Below are positions 25,285 through 34,342 of a DNA stretch of 64,000 bases, one piece after another (position 1 is the stretch's first letter; the number at the start of each line of letters is the position of its first letter). This DNA is from Roseovarius aestuarii. Its GTDB lineage: Bacteria; Pseudomonadota; Alphaproteobacteria; Rhodobacterales; Rhodobacteraceae. The notes under the pieces were generated by a model, which had not been told where the DNA came from, ran no database searches, and saw only the letters and a list, made by a program, of their open reading frames with translations. Location of the stretch: positions 124,001-188,000 of the forward strand of contig JAPWHL010000005.1 in NCBI GenBank assembly GCA_027214255.1. Reading direction: 5' to 3'. The translations under genes and the position numbers were made by a program.

Positions 25285-25750
25285 CAAACTTCCCCCACAA
25301 GAGTTTGCCGGCCGGCCCCTAAAATTGGGTCCGGCACAGATTAATGGTAGCAAAGTATAAGCGTTTGGTGCGTGTCAACCTTCTGCCACATTTCGGCGCC
25401 AACTACCGATCGAAGCGCGGACAATGCGGGAAGCGGGGCGATATTGTTTCCAATGTGGAGGCGTCGAGCGCATTTGGCAGAGCAAGCAGAGGGCCATGAC
25501 ATCTCAAGTTTCATGGCTTGAAACCCGGCCGTGTTCAGGCCCGCTTCTGCAGGATCGAGAATGCAATCGCCCCTATTGCTGCCCATTCGCATTGGGTGCA
25601 GCAAACGATCTGCCCCGGCACTCAGGGCTTAAGCCGCCGTCGGCCGCGCACCGCGTGATCGACGGCAAAGTTTACCTATCGAGATTGGGTCAGGCAGGTG
25701 GCGTGGAGGTCAAATCCAACTGACGCTCCACGCCTGAATCATCCGGCGCT
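25285..25750. other. Gene-free stretch downstream of soxG
   Basis: No gene is supported in these 466 bases; short frames here have no family resemblance or ribosome site. It holds the RTX-like gene's promoter side and, at 25700-25734, the hairpin that probably ends the sox operon. Confidence 0.5.
25700..25734 (-). terminator. Terminator-like hairpin of the sox operon
   Basis: GGCGTGGAG with GTCA pairs with TGAC and CTCCACGCC around AATCCAAC, giving 13 base pairs with one bulged G, 16 bases past the soxG stop. No T-run follows on the minus strand. Confidence 0.6.
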
Positions 25751-26320
25751 TTAGGATACGTTTTCCAGCGACAATTCCACCGCATGGGCGAATGACTTGG
25801 CCGATGAACTGGCCGAGAGCAGCAGGTAGGTATCAGCGTCCGTGCGGGCCACGATTGCGCCCATGTGCTCCATCACCGTGCGGGCGATGGCGTTGATGGC
25901 AAAGCTATCGGGATGCAGATCAACCATGCAAATCCGCTCTAGTGCCGGACGCGCCAAGGGACCAGACAGTTCCAACGCGCACCACGCATCGGTCTGATCG
26001 GTCGTATAGGCAGCCCCCTTCAACTTGGCCGCGATCTGGCGTTCTGCGTCGGGTGTGGGGCACGCAAACAGTACAAAGGCCTGATCATTGGCCAGACGCA
26101 TGAGTGTGGTGGATTTGTCCGACGTCACGTCCGAGGTGCCCATTGCGGGCAGGGCGATGTCAAAGGCCGTCTTGATCGCCTTTTCCGCCTTGGTCTCGTC
26201 ACCCAGAGGCAGGGCGATGGACACAATGGCCAGATCCTTGGGTGCTTTTAGAACGGTGTCGCCAAAACGGCGGTCAAAACCGGCCAGTGGTGGCTCTGAG
26301 GTGAGGATGAAATCAGACAC
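25751..26320 (-). CDS. soxG: Sarcosine oxidase gamma subunit
   Basis: The smallest catalytic-complex partner after delta in heterotetrameric sarcosine oxidase (189 residues), structurally related to the C-terminal folate-binding region of the alpha chain. Identification rests on length, weak SoxG-like sequence and its position as last gene of the soxB-D-A-G order. Its first bases overlap the end of soxA by 8. A hairpin follows the stop. Confidence 0.87.
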   Translation of the reverse strand: MSDFILTSEPPLAGFDRRFGDTVLKAPKDLAIVSIALPLGDETKAEKAIKTAFDIALPAMGTSDVTSDKSTTLMRLANDQAFVLFACPTPDAERQIAAKLKGAAYTTDQTDAWCALELSGPLARPALERICMVDLHPDSFAINAIARTVMEHMGAIVARTDADTYLLLSASSSAKSFAHAVELSLENVS

Positions 26321-29264
26321 GCAGGCGGCTCCCTTCGGGGTCGATGAAGTGGGCCGAGACGATCTCGACCTCCATCTCTTTGTCGTGGACGGGGCTGACA
26401 GCGCGCACGATTTCGCCCATGCGCGTATCGCCCGATTTTATAAAGCCCAGTGCGATTGAATGCCCGAGGCTGGGCGAATAGGCGACCGAGCTAAGCCAGC
26501 CTTGATCGTTGGCCATATTGACCGCGTCCCCTTTGTTGATCAGATGCGCGCCCGCAATCAATGGGATCGCACGATCCACAGGGCGGAAGCCGACCAGTTT
26601 CACCGCGTCGTCGCGGTTCATTTCGGGGCGTTGAGACAAGGTGTTGCCGATGCAATCCTTGGCCTTGCTGACCATGCGGCCCATGCCAAGGTTGTGCGCG
26701 GTGATGCGCCCGTCCAGTTCGTTACCCGCAGCGTGGCCCTTTTCGATCCGCATGACGCCCAGTGCTTCGGTCCCATAGGGGGTGGCGCCAAATTCGCGGC
26801 CTGCCTCCATCAGGGCACCCATCATGGAATTGCCATACCGTGCAGGTACGGCGATTTCATAGGCGAGTTCGCCCGAGAACGAGATACGGAACAGGCGCGC
26901 GGGTGTTCCACCACACACGGTAACCTCGCCACAAGCCATAAAGGGGAAACCTTCGTTGCTCATATCCTGACTGTCGGCATCGACGATTTTTTCCAACAGC
27001 TTGCGCGCGTTGGGACCGGCGACAGCAAACTGTGCCCATGCGTCGGTGGTCGAGATCAGGTGTACGTCCATATCCGGGAACAAGCACTGGCGGGCAAATT
27101 CCATCCGTCGGAACACCAGAACCGCGTTGGCGGTGGTGGTGGTCATCACAAAGTGATTTTCCCCCATCCGCGCGGTGGTGCCATCATCATAGCAAATCCC
27201 GTCCTCACGTAGCATGATACCATAGCGCACGCGCCCCACGGCCAGCTTGGCAAAGCCGTTGGCGTAGATCTTGTTCAAAAAGGCCGCCGCGTCGCGGCCC
27301 TGCACGTCGATCTTGCCCAAGGTGGTCACGTCGCAGATGCCAACGCTGCCACGGGTGGCCAGAACTTCGCGGTCGACACTGTCGCGCCAGCCTTTTTCGC
27401 CGGGACGTGCGAACCATTGCGCCCGCATCCAGTTGCCAACCTCGACAAAAGTCGCGCCGTTGGCCGATGCCCATTCATGACTGGGGGTCAGGCGGGTCGG
27501 GCGGAATTCCTGCCCGCGAGCGCGCCCGCCCAATGCGCCGATAGGCACAGGGGTATAGGGTGGACGAAAGATGGTCGTGCCGGTTTCAGGGATCGTTCTG
27601 CCGGTGCATTCCGCCATGATCGCCAAGGCGGGGATGTTGGCCGTTTTGCCCTGATCAGTGGCCATACCCAGCGTGGTATAGCGTTTCATATGCTCGACCG
27701 AGCGGAAGCCTTCTTGGTGGCTTTGCTTGATGTCCTTGACCGTGACGTCGTTTTGCAGATCAAGCCACGCCCGCTTTTTGGATTGCGGGATGTGCCAGAC
27801 AGCAGCGCCGTCGCGGGCTTCGTCCTCGGCACGGGGCAGGTCGATGGGGCTGGCTTTCAGGCCCAGATCAGCCAGTTGCGCCAAAGCAGCGTCGCGGCCT
27901 TCGGCCATGGCCGAGGCCAGTGTCAGCGCGCCGTTGGCGGCCCCTGCAACGGCCATGCCTGTGGGCAGGGTGTCACCCGGCACAAAGGCGTTCAGATCGT
28001 CGCGCCAAGTGGGGCGGCCGCGTTGGTGGCAGGTCAGATGCACGTTGGGGTTCCATCCGCCCGATACGGCCAATGCGTCACAATCAATCATCTGGCCATC
28101 GGTCAGGGTGATGGATTTCAACTGATGACGTCCCTTGGTATCGACCACGCCGGCGCCGCGAATGTGACGCATGCCGGGAATGTCCTGCGCGGGGGCCTGA
28201 TTGCGGGTATCTATGACGGCTGCGACGGTCACGCCCTTGGCCGCAAGATCGGCGGCGGTGCGATAGCCGTCGTCGTTGTTGGTGAATACGGCCACACGCG
28301 TGCCCGGTGTCACGCCGTATCGGTTGACATAGGTGCGCACGGCCCCTGCGAGCATGATGCCGGGACGGTCATTGTTGCCAAATGCGATGGGACGTTCGGT
28401 GGCACCTGCGGTCAGCACAGCGCGTTTGGAGTAGATCCTCCACAGGATCTGACGGGGCTTGCCATTGGCACTGGCCAGATGGTCGGTACAGCGCTCAAGT
28501 GCGCCATATGTGCCGTGGTCATAGGCACCATAAACTGTGGTGCGGGACATCAGGCGCACATTGTCCATCGACGCCAATTCGGCCATGGCCTGTGCGGCCC
28601 AAGCCTGACCGGACATATCGCCAATCTCGAGCGTTTCGCCATTCAGCCGCCCGCCGGGGGTGAAATCCTCGTCGGCCAGAATGACGCGCGCGCCGCTGCG
28701 CCCGGCGGTCAGCGCGGCCATGATCCCGGCAGGGCCCGCTCCGATAACCAACAGGTCACAATGCAGATAGCCCTTGTCATAGCTGTCGGGGTCTTCCTGC
28801 ATCGACAAGCGGCCCAGACCGGCGGACATGCGGATGGCTGGTTCGTACAGTTTTTCCCAGAACGCCTTGGGCCACATGAAGGTCTTGTAATAGAACCCGG
28901 CGCTGAGAAAGGGCGACATCAGGTCGGTGATGGCCATCAGGTCATGTTTTAGCGAGCCGCGGTGGTTCTGGCTGGTGGCAGTCAGACCGTCGAACAGCTC
29001 GGCCACGGTGGCGCGGGTATTGGGCTCTTGATGGGCGCCGCTGCGCAGTTGAACCAACGCGTTGGGTTCTTCTGACCCGGCGGTAAAGATGCCGCGCGGG
29101 CGGTGATACTTAAACGACCGACCGACCAGTGTCTGGCCATTGGCCAACAATGCCGAGGCCAGAGTGTCGCCCGCGTAGCCCTGCATCTGGGTGCCGTTGA
29201 ATTGGAAGCTGAACGTCTGACTGCGGTCAATCAGTCCGCCCTTGATACGGTTAACCTGACTCAT
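26313..29264 (-). CDS. soxA: Sarcosine oxidase alpha subunit
   Basis: The 983-residue large subunit that binds NAD and tetrahydrofolate, passing the methyl group of sarcosine to folate as 5,10-methylene-THF. In order it has a ferredoxin-like N-terminal segment (KYHRPRGIFTAGSEEPNALV), a two-dinucleotide-binding domain (LLVIGAGPAGIMAALTAGRSG near residue 170) and a C-terminal GcvT-like folate-binding half (from about 600). Length and architecture match the full family. It overlaps soxD by 4 bases and soxG by 8. Confidence 0.94.
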   Translation of the reverse strand: MSQVNRIKGGLIDRSQTFSFQFNGTQMQGYAGDTLASALLANGQTLVGRSFKYHRPRGIFTAGSEEPNALVQLRSGAHQEPNTRATVAELFDGLTATSQNHRGSLKHDLMAITDLMSPFLSAGFYYKTFMWPKAFWEKLYEPAIRMSAGLGRLSMQEDPDSYDKGYLHCDLLVIGAGPAGIMAALTAGRSGARVILADEDFTPGGRLNGETLEIGDMSGQAWAAQAMAELASMDNVRLMSRTTVYGAYDHGTYGALERCTDHLASANGKPRQILWRIYSKRAVLTAGATERPIAFGNNDRPGIMLAGAVRTYVNRYGVTPGTRVAVFTNNDDGYRTAADLAAKGVTVAAVIDTRNQAPAQDIPGMRHIRGAGVVDTKGRHQLKSITLTDGQMIDCDALAVSGGWNPNVHLTCHQRGRPTWRDDLNAFVPGDTLPTGMAVAGAANGALTLASAMAEGRDAALAQLADLGLKASPIDLPRAEDEARDGAAVWHIPQSKKRAWLDLQNDVTVKDIKQSHQEGFRSVEHMKRYTTLGMATDQGKTANIPALAIMAECTGRTIPETGTTIFRPPYTPVPIGALGGRARGQEFRPTRLTPSHEWASANGATFVEVGNWMRAQWFARPGEKGWRDSVDREVLATRGSVGICDVTTLGKIDVQGRDAAAFLNKIYANGFAKLAVGRVRYGIMLREDGICYDDGTTARMGENHFVMTTTTANAVLVFRRMEFARQCLFPDMDVHLISTTDAWAQFAVAGPNARKLLEKIVDADSQDMSNEGFPFMACGEVTVCGGTPARLFRISFSGELAYEIAVPARYGNSMMGALMEAGREFGATPYGTEALGVMRIEKGHAAGNELDGRITAHNLGMGRMVSKAKDCIGNTLSQRPEMNRDDAVKLVGFRPVDRAIPLIAGAHLINKGDAVNMANDQGWLSSVAYSPSLGHSIALGFIKSGDTRMGEIVRAVSPVHDKEMEVEIVSAHFIDPEGSRLRV

Positions 29265-29548
29265 ACGCTGCGCCCCCGGTTGCGGGCCACATCGCGGGCC
29301 AGTTCGACATTGGTGATTTCATGGGTCAACGTATCTCGCGTTACAACCAGCCAGCTGCGATCCCCTTGTTCGTGATACCACAATTCCTGCATCGGTCCGG
29401 CGACGTTGTCGCGCAGATAGCCGTAAGCGTGGAATTGTTCGGCGGCATCTTCTGCCTGCCAGTCAGGGCGGTCGATCAGAGCGGCATCGCCTAGATAGAT
29501 GAATTCGGCGGCGTCGCGCGGGCCGAGAAGAGGGTGGTTGATGATCAT
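29261..29548 (-). CDS. soxD: Sarcosine oxidase delta subunit without its zinc cysteines
   Basis: A 95-residue delta chain, start MIINHPLLGPRDAAEF. In well-studied delta subunits the start reads C-P-x-C-G-x-R and a later W-x-H-x-x-G-C holds the other zinc ligands. Here the cysteine positions are His5, Leu8 and Asp (HEQGD), so a structural zinc is unlikely. Still, the length, GPRD motif, TRDT motif and position between soxB and soxA identify it. The ATG at 29548 was chosen over a frame reaching 29599. Confidence 0.88.
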   Translation of the reverse strand: MIINHPLLGPRDAAEFIYLGDAALIDRPDWQAEDAAEQFHAYGYLRDNVAGPMQELWYHEQGDRSWLVVTRDTLTHEITNVELARDVARNRGRSV

Positions 29549-29599
29549 ATCGTCGGCTCCGGTGCGGCAGGTGGTGTGCCTGCGGCTGTGGGTGTGCAA

Positions 29600-29621
29600 T
29601 GGGTATTTGGACCAAGAAAAA
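29600..29621 (-). repeat. Conserved 3'-end element, copy 2
   Basis: On the minus strand: TTTTTCTTGGT, CC, then AAATACCCA, starting 12 bases past the soxB stop and lying inside the soxBDAG operon, before soxD. See findings. Confidence 0.7.
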
Positions 29622-29633
29622 GCATGACAGGCC

Positions 29634-30884
29634 TTAGTGGAGATTGGGCTGGTTGCCCTGACCTTTTTCGTCGATCATATGGCCGCTGATGAAGCGGTCG
29701 AGGCGCATTTCGCGGGCCACTTCGTGAGGCGTGTCCTTGGCCAGCAGATGGGCGTAGCACAGACCGCTGGCGGGGGTTGCCTTGAAACCGCCGTAGCACC
29801 AGCCACCGTTGAAATAGAGGCCCTTGATGTCGGTGCGGTCGATGAAGGGTGAGCCGTCCATCGACATGTCCATGACGCCGCCCCAGCTGCGCAGCAGGCG
29901 GGCGCGGCCAATGATGGGCATGATCGCCATACCGCCTTCGGCCACGTCCTCGACCACGGGCAGGTTGCCACGCTGGGCGTAGGAATTGTACCCGTCGATG
30001 TCACCGCCAAAGACCAGGCCGCCCTTGTCGGACTGGCTAACATAGAAGTGACCCGCGCCAAAAGTGATGACGCCGGGAATCACGGGTTTCAGCCCTTCGG
30101 TGACGAAGGCCTGAAGGACGTGGGATTCGATCGGAAGGCGCATACCGGCCATGGCCGCAACGCGACCGGAGGAACCGGCCACGCACATTGCAACCTTGCG
30201 CGCGCGGATTGCGCCACGTGACGTTTGCACGCCGCGACAGCTGCCGTTTTCAATGTCGATGCCGGTGACTTCGCAGTTCTGGATGATGTCTACGCCCATT
30301 GCATCCGCACCGCGCGCAAAACCCCAGGCCACCGCATCGTGGCGCACCGTACCGCCGCGCCGCTGAAACAGCCCGCCCTTGATTGGGAAGCGGGCGTTGT
30401 CGTAATCCAGAAACGGCAGTTCGGCGCGCAATTGATCGGCCGTGGCATATTCCGCGTCGGCGCCGGCAAGGAACATCGCGTTGGCGCGGCGGATGAAGGC
30501 ATCGCGTTGATTGTCGGAATGCACAAGATTGAGGATAGACCGCTGCGAGATCATCGCATTGTAGTTGAAATCCTGTTCCAACCCCTCCCACAATTTCAAT
30601 GAGAGTTCATAGAACGGTTCGTTTCCAGGCAGCATGTAGTTGGAGCGGATAATGGTGGTGTTGCGCCCCACGTTGCCGCCGCCGATCCAGCCCTTTTCGA
30701 GGACCGCGATGTTTTTGATTCCGTAGGTTTTTGCCAGATAATAGGCTGTGGCCAGACCGTGTCCGCCGCCACCGATAATGATGATGTCATATTCGGGCTT
30801 GGGATCCGGCTCGCGCCAGACGGGTTTCCAGCCTTTGTTGCCGGTTAGACCCTCTTTGAGGATGCGAAGTGCGGAATAGCGCAT
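29634..30884 (-). CDS. soxB: Sarcosine oxidase beta subunit
   Basis: The 416-residue flavin subunit that oxidises the methyl-amine bond of sarcosine, carrying FAD and a covalent FMN. It has the Rossmann motif DIIIIGGGGHGLATAYYL near residue 34 and the ending NGGWCYGGFKATPASG typical of SoxB. It is the first gene of the soxBDAG operon, divergent from a GlxA/GbdR-type regulator across a 71-base gap with paired direct repeats. Confidence 0.95.
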   Translation of the reverse strand: MRYSALRILKEGLTGNKGWKPVWREPDPKPEYDIIIIGGGGHGLATAYYLAKTYGIKNIAVLEKGWIGGGNVGRNTTIIRSNYMLPGNEPFYELSLKLWEGLEQDFNYNAMISQRSILNLVHSDNQRDAFIRRANAMFLAGADAEYATADQLRAELPFLDYDNARFPIKGGLFQRRGGTVRHDAVAWGFARGADAMGVDIIQNCEVTGIDIENGSCRGVQTSRGAIRARKVAMCVAGSSGRVAAMAGMRLPIESHVLQAFVTEGLKPVIPGVITFGAGHFYVSQSDKGGLVFGGDIDGYNSYAQRGNLPVVEDVAEGGMAIMPIIGRARLLRSWGGVMDMSMDGSPFIDRTDIKGLYFNGGWCYGGFKATPASGLCYAHLLAKDTPHEVAREMRLDRFISGHMIDEKGQGNQPNLH

Positions 30885-30893
30885 GGGTGACGG

Positions 30894-30944
30894 TGTCCGA
30901 TCGTTGAAAGGTTGCGCGCATCATTGCGCGGCTTGTCCGAATCG
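30894..30944. promoter_or_regulatory. Nested direct repeats between soxB and its regulator
   Basis: TGTCCGATCG (30894) and TGTCCGAATCG (30934) lie exactly 40 bases apart, enclosing two TTGCGCG copies (30912 and 30924) 12 bases apart. Direct repeats suit an AraC-family operator serving both divergent genes. Confidence 0.5.
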
Positions 30945-30955
30945 ACTTTCGTAAA

Positions 30956-31936
30956 ATGGTCGGATACTGTTGTGAAATGGACATTGATCAAACACGCCCC
31001 TCAACGCCACTGCGGGTTGGCATTCTGCCGATCGCGGAGTTTGCCGTGATGTCCTATGCGGCGACCGTGGAACCGCTGCGCGCGGCCAATCTGTTGGCCG
31101 GGGCCCCATTATACGAGGTTGTCCATATCGGGCAGGGGCGGGCCTCGGTTCCCAGTTCCGGCGCGGCCGAAGTCTGTACGCAGGCACAGGTCGGTGATGT
31201 GCTGAAGCTGGATATGTTGTTCGTGATTGCAGGAGGTGAGTTGCGGACGCATTCTGACCCGTCGCTGTATCGTTGGCTGTCGCGCATGGGGCGGCAAGGG
31301 ACGCAATTGGCCGGTGTGTCCGGTGGACCACTAATTCTGGCGCGGGCTGGTTTGATGGCGGGGCGGCGCATGACGGTGCATTGGGAATATGCCGAAGCCT
31401 TGGCCGAGAGGGCGCCGGAATTGTTACTGGAGCGCACGCTTTATGTGATCGACCGGGATCGCATGACCTGCGCGGGGGGCACGGCGCCGCTGGATATGAT
31501 GCATGCGCTGATCGCGCGTCAGCATGGTGCCGGATTTGCGCGCCGTGTCAGCGACTGGTTCATGCATACCGATATCCGTCCTGCCGTCGGGCCGCAACGG
31601 GCGGGTCTGGTAGAGCGGGTGGGATCGCATAATGCGGCAATTCTGGACGCGGTCGAGGCGATGGACAATCATATCGCCGATCCGTTGGACCTGACCCAGT
31701 TGGCGGGCATCGCGGGCCTGTCGGCGCGTCAGTTGAACCGGCTGTTTGCGGATCATCTGGGCCAGACAGTGATGCGTTACTACCGTGTCTTGCGCCTAGA
31801 GCGCGCGCAAAGCCTGCTGCGCAATTCGACTCTGCCGTTGACTCAGATCGCGCTGGCAACCGGGTTTGCCAGTTCGTCCCATTTCAGTCAGGCCTACTTG
31901 GCGCAATTCGGCCATGCGCCGTCGAGTTATCGGTAA
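30956..31936 (+). CDS. GlxA-family AraC-type regulator (GbdR/SouR-like)
   Basis: A 326-residue regulator: an N-terminal DJ-1/PfpI-like amidotransferase-fold sensor domain (about 15-190) joined to a C-terminal AraC DNA-binding domain with two helix-turn-helices (about 220-322, ending FASSSHFSQAYLAQFGHAPSSYR). This is the layout of GbdR and SouR, which sense glycine betaine/dimethylglycine and sarcosine. Its place divergent from soxBDAG supports control of sarcosine oxidase; which ligand it senses is inference. The start may also be the ATG at 30977. Confidence 0.88.
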   Translation: MVGYCCEMDIDQTRPSTPLRVGILPIAEFAVMSYAATVEPLRAANLLAGAPLYEVVHIGQGRASVPSSGAAEVCTQAQVGDVLKLDMLFVIAGGELRTHSDPSLYRWLSRMGRQGTQLAGVSGGPLILARAGLMAGRRMTVHWEYAEALAERAPELLLERTLYVIDRDRMTCAGGTAPLDMMHALIARQHGAGFARRVSDWFMHTDIRPAVGPQRAGLVERVGSHNAAILDAVEAMDNHIADPLDLTQLAGIAGLSARQLNRLFADHLGQTVMRYYRVLRLERAQSLLRNSTLPLTQIALATGFASSSHFSQAYLAQFGHAPSSYR

Positions 31937-31998
31937 ACGGGTTGGCAATGGGGACGGTGGCGGATTAGGTTGCGGCTGGATCACAGGAGGTTCCGCCC

Positions 31999-32826
31999 AT
32001 GTCCCGACCCTTGCACATCGCCTGTCTGCAAACGCGCGCCATGCCCAGTTTCGACGCCGCGTTGGGGGAATGCCTGCCCTTGGCCGAGCAGGCGATTTCA
32101 CAAGGCGCTCAGATGGTGTTTTTGCCTGAATACTGTGGTGGTTTGATGACGGATGGCCCGGCGGTGACGCCGCCTTGTGCGCCTGCAGATGCGCATCCGT
32201 TTTTGCAGGCGATGCAGGCATTTGCAGCCGAACGCGGTATATGGCTAAACCTTGGATCAATCGCGGTGGACGGGCCGGACGGGCGGATCCTGAACCGAGG
32301 ATTTATGATCGGACCCGAGGGTCAGATTGTCGGGCAGTACGACAAAATCCACCTGTTCGATATCCAGTTGTCGGAAACCGAGGTGTTCCGTGAAAGTGCG
32401 CATGTCAGCCCCGGTGAATGCGCGGTGATCCATGATACCCCGCTTGGGCTGATCGGGCATACGATTTGCTATGACCTGCGGTTTGCGCATCTATACCGCG
32501 CCTTGGCGCAGGGTGGGGCGGATATTCTGTGCTGTCCAGCGGCCTTTACGGCCAAGACCGGCGCGGCGCATTGGCATGTCTTGAACCGTGCCCGGGCCAT
32601 TGAAACCACGCGGTTCGTCGTGTCGGCTGGCATGACGGGCCCGGTTCCGGGGGGGGGCGAGACATATGGCCATTCCCTGATCGTTGATCCATGGGGCAAG
32701 GTTTTGGCCGATGCGGGCGATGCGCCGGGGGTGATCAGCGCGGTGATCGATTTGGATCAGGTGGCCGAGGTTCAAGGGCGCATTCCCAGTTTGATGAACA
32801 CCGCCGAGTTTGCTCCCGTCAGCTAG
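31999..32826 (+). CDS. Carbon-nitrogen hydrolase (nitrilase superfamily, Nit-like)
   Basis: An amidase of the nitrilase superfamily, 275 residues. The catalytic triad is visible: Glu44 (FLPEYCGG), Lys116 (YDKIHLFDI) and Cys157 (ICYDLRF). These motifs fit the Nit1/Nit2-like branch that hydrolyses deaminated glutathione or omega-amides. An AGGAGG ribosome site precedes the ATG. Its 3' end overlaps the convergent glycosyltransferase gene by 8 bases. Confidence 0.9.
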   Translation: MSRPLHIACLQTRAMPSFDAALGECLPLAEQAISQGAQMVFLPEYCGGLMTDGPAVTPPCAPADAHPFLQAMQAFAAERGIWLNLGSIAVDGPDGRILNRGFMIGPEGQIVGQYDKIHLFDIQLSETEVFRESAHVSPGECAVIHDTPLGLIGHTICYDLRFAHLYRALAQGGADILCCPAAFTAKTGAAHWHVLNRARAIETTRFVVSAGMTGPVPGGGETYGHSLIVDPWGKVLADAGDAPGVISAVIDLDQVAEVQGRIPSLMNTAEFAPVS

Positions 32827-33526
32827 GCGGTCGCTGCTTGGCGCGATATTTTTGGGCCAGATCATGTGGATCGACCCCACCTAGGTAACGCAATAACAGC
32901 AACAGGTTGCGCGCACCACGGCTTAGCCAGCCTTCGCTTTGATACCGTGCCGCGCTGGTCCGAATCGACAAAGGCAAAGCCACAGGGCGTGCGCCCGGCA
33001 TCCGGTCAAGAATGCGGGCCAGCGCAACATCCTCCATCAATGGAATGTCTTGATACCCGCCCGCTGCGTCATACATCTTGCGCGATATCAACAGGCCCTG
33101 ATCGCCATAGGGCAGCGCACACCGGGCCGCGCGCAGATTGGCCCAACCGGCCACCAGACGCGAGGCCAACCCGCTCGCATCAAAAGATAGTTTGAAATAG
33201 GCTGGTGTGCCCTGCGCAATTTGCGCCAGCACGGCTTTGGACCAGCCTTCCGGCAGGCGGCTGTCAGCATGGATGAACAGTAACCATGCCCCCTGCGCGG
33301 CGTCGGCCCCTCGGCGCAGTTGCCCGCCGCGTGACGCTGACCCTTTGATCACTTCTGCGCCGATGGATTGGGCAATGTGCACAGTGGCGTCTTGTGATCC
33401 GCCATCTGAAACCACCAGTTCGCGGATCAACCCGGCCTCGACCCCCTCCATCAAGTCAGCAGCCAGCGCGGGCAGGGTGTCTTCGGCGTTCCATGTCGGA
33501 ATCACTACCGATAGCTGTGCGCGCAT
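32819..33526 (-). CDS. Family 2 glycosyltransferase (TIGR04283-like)
   Basis: A 235-residue GT-A glycosyltransferase: LSVVIPTWNAEDTLPALAADL at the N-terminus, VVSDGGSQDAT, and the divalent-metal-like HADSRLP. The pattern resembles the TIGR04283 rSAM/selenodomain-associated transferases. The true start is the ATG at 33526; the reading frame continues upstream only because it is antisense to ygfZ. Donor and acceptor are unknown. Confidence 0.85.
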   Translation of the reverse strand: MRAQLSVVIPTWNAEDTLPALAADLMEGVEAGLIRELVVSDGGSQDATVHIAQSIGAEVIKGSASRGGQLRRGADAAQGAWLLFIHADSRLPEGWSKAVLAQIAQGTPAYFKLSFDASGLASRLVAGWANLRAARCALPYGDQGLLISRKMYDAAGGYQDIPLMEDVALARILDRMPGARPVALPLSIRTSAARYQSEGWLSRGARNLLLLLRYLGGVDPHDLAQKYRAKQRPPS

Positions 33527-33595
33527 AACCCGTCCCCTGTTGTCACTCGAAGAGCATCCTATATACCACCTACAACACCAAGAGGAGGCCCTGAT

Positions 33596-34342
33596 ATGCG
33601 CGCTATTTACCGGATCACCGGGACCGATGCCGACAGTTTTCTGCAAGGGCTGATAACAACCGACATCAAGGGGTTGAACAACGGGCTGATCTATACCGCT
33701 TTGCTGACTCCCCAAGGCAAGTATCTGGCTGATTTTTTCCTGTTGCGGGACGATCAGGGGATTTTGCTGGATGTTGCGGCCAGCCATGCAGCGGGATTGA
33801 TTCAACGCCTGAATATGTACCGTTTGCGCGCTGATGTCGTGATTTCCGAAACGGGCGTGACGCTGGCGCGCGGCACCGGCCCGGCGCCTGCCGGCGCGTT
33901 GCTTGATCCGCGCCATCCCGATATGGGCTGGCGGGTTTACAGTGATGGTTCGGATCGTGCTGCACAGGACGATGACGGCACCGATTGGGATGCCATCCGC
34001 GTGGCCCATTGTATCCCCGAAACCGGGATTGAGTTGACGCCTGATAGCTACATTCTTGAAGCCGGGTTCGAGCGTTTGAACGGCGTTGATTTTCGCAAAG
34101 GCTGTTATGTCGGCCAAGAGGTAACCGCCCGGATGAAGCACAAAACCGAGCTGCGCAAAGGTTTGGCCACCGTGCGGGTCAACGGCGCGGCAGAACCGGG
34201 CACAAACATCACGGCTGAAGGCAAACCTGTGGGCGTGCTCTATACGCAATCAGGCGGGCAGGGCATCGCCTATTTGCGGTTTGATCGCGCGCAAGGCGTG
34301 ATGCAGGCTGGTGGTGCTACGGTGACGTATGACGCGGCTTAG
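33596..34342 (+). CDS. ygfZ: Folate-binding protein YgfZ/GcvT-like
   Basis: A 248-residue tetrahydrofolate-binding protein that helps repair or assemble certain Fe-S clusters (including MiaB). The YgfZ signature K-G-C-Y-x-G-Q-E is intact at residues 168-175 (RKGCYVGQEV). A good AAGAGGAGG ribosome site precedes the ATG. It is divergent from the glycosyltransferase and convergent, with a 4-base overlap, with the phosphatase gene. Confidence 0.92.
   Translation: MRAIYRITGTDADSFLQGLITTDIKGLNNGLIYTALLTPQGKYLADFFLLRDDQGILLDVAASHAAGLIQRLNMYRLRADVVISETGVTLARGTGPAPAGALLDPRHPDMGWRVYSDGSDRAAQDDDGTDWDAIRVAHCIPETGIELTPDSYILEAGFERLNGVDFRKGCYVGQEVTARMKHKTELRKGLATVRVNGAAEPGTNITAEGKPVGVLYTQSGGQGIAYLRFDRAQGVMQAGGATVTYDAA

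Noticed and set aside
25424..25723. 99-residue plus-strand frame in the gap after soxG
   Set aside because: No ribosome site, no recognisable family, and it runs across the sox terminator hairpin; treated as non-coding.
21218..25750. Genomic island inserted at tRNA-Gly
   Set aside because: No integrase and no direct repeat of the tRNA 3' end was found, and a normal-looking FAD oxidase gene separates the tRNA from the AT-rich stretch.
33527..34249. N-terminal extension of the glycosyltransferase
   Set aside because: It lies antisense to ygfZ, which has clear folate-protein motifs; the glycosyltransferase fold starts at 33526.
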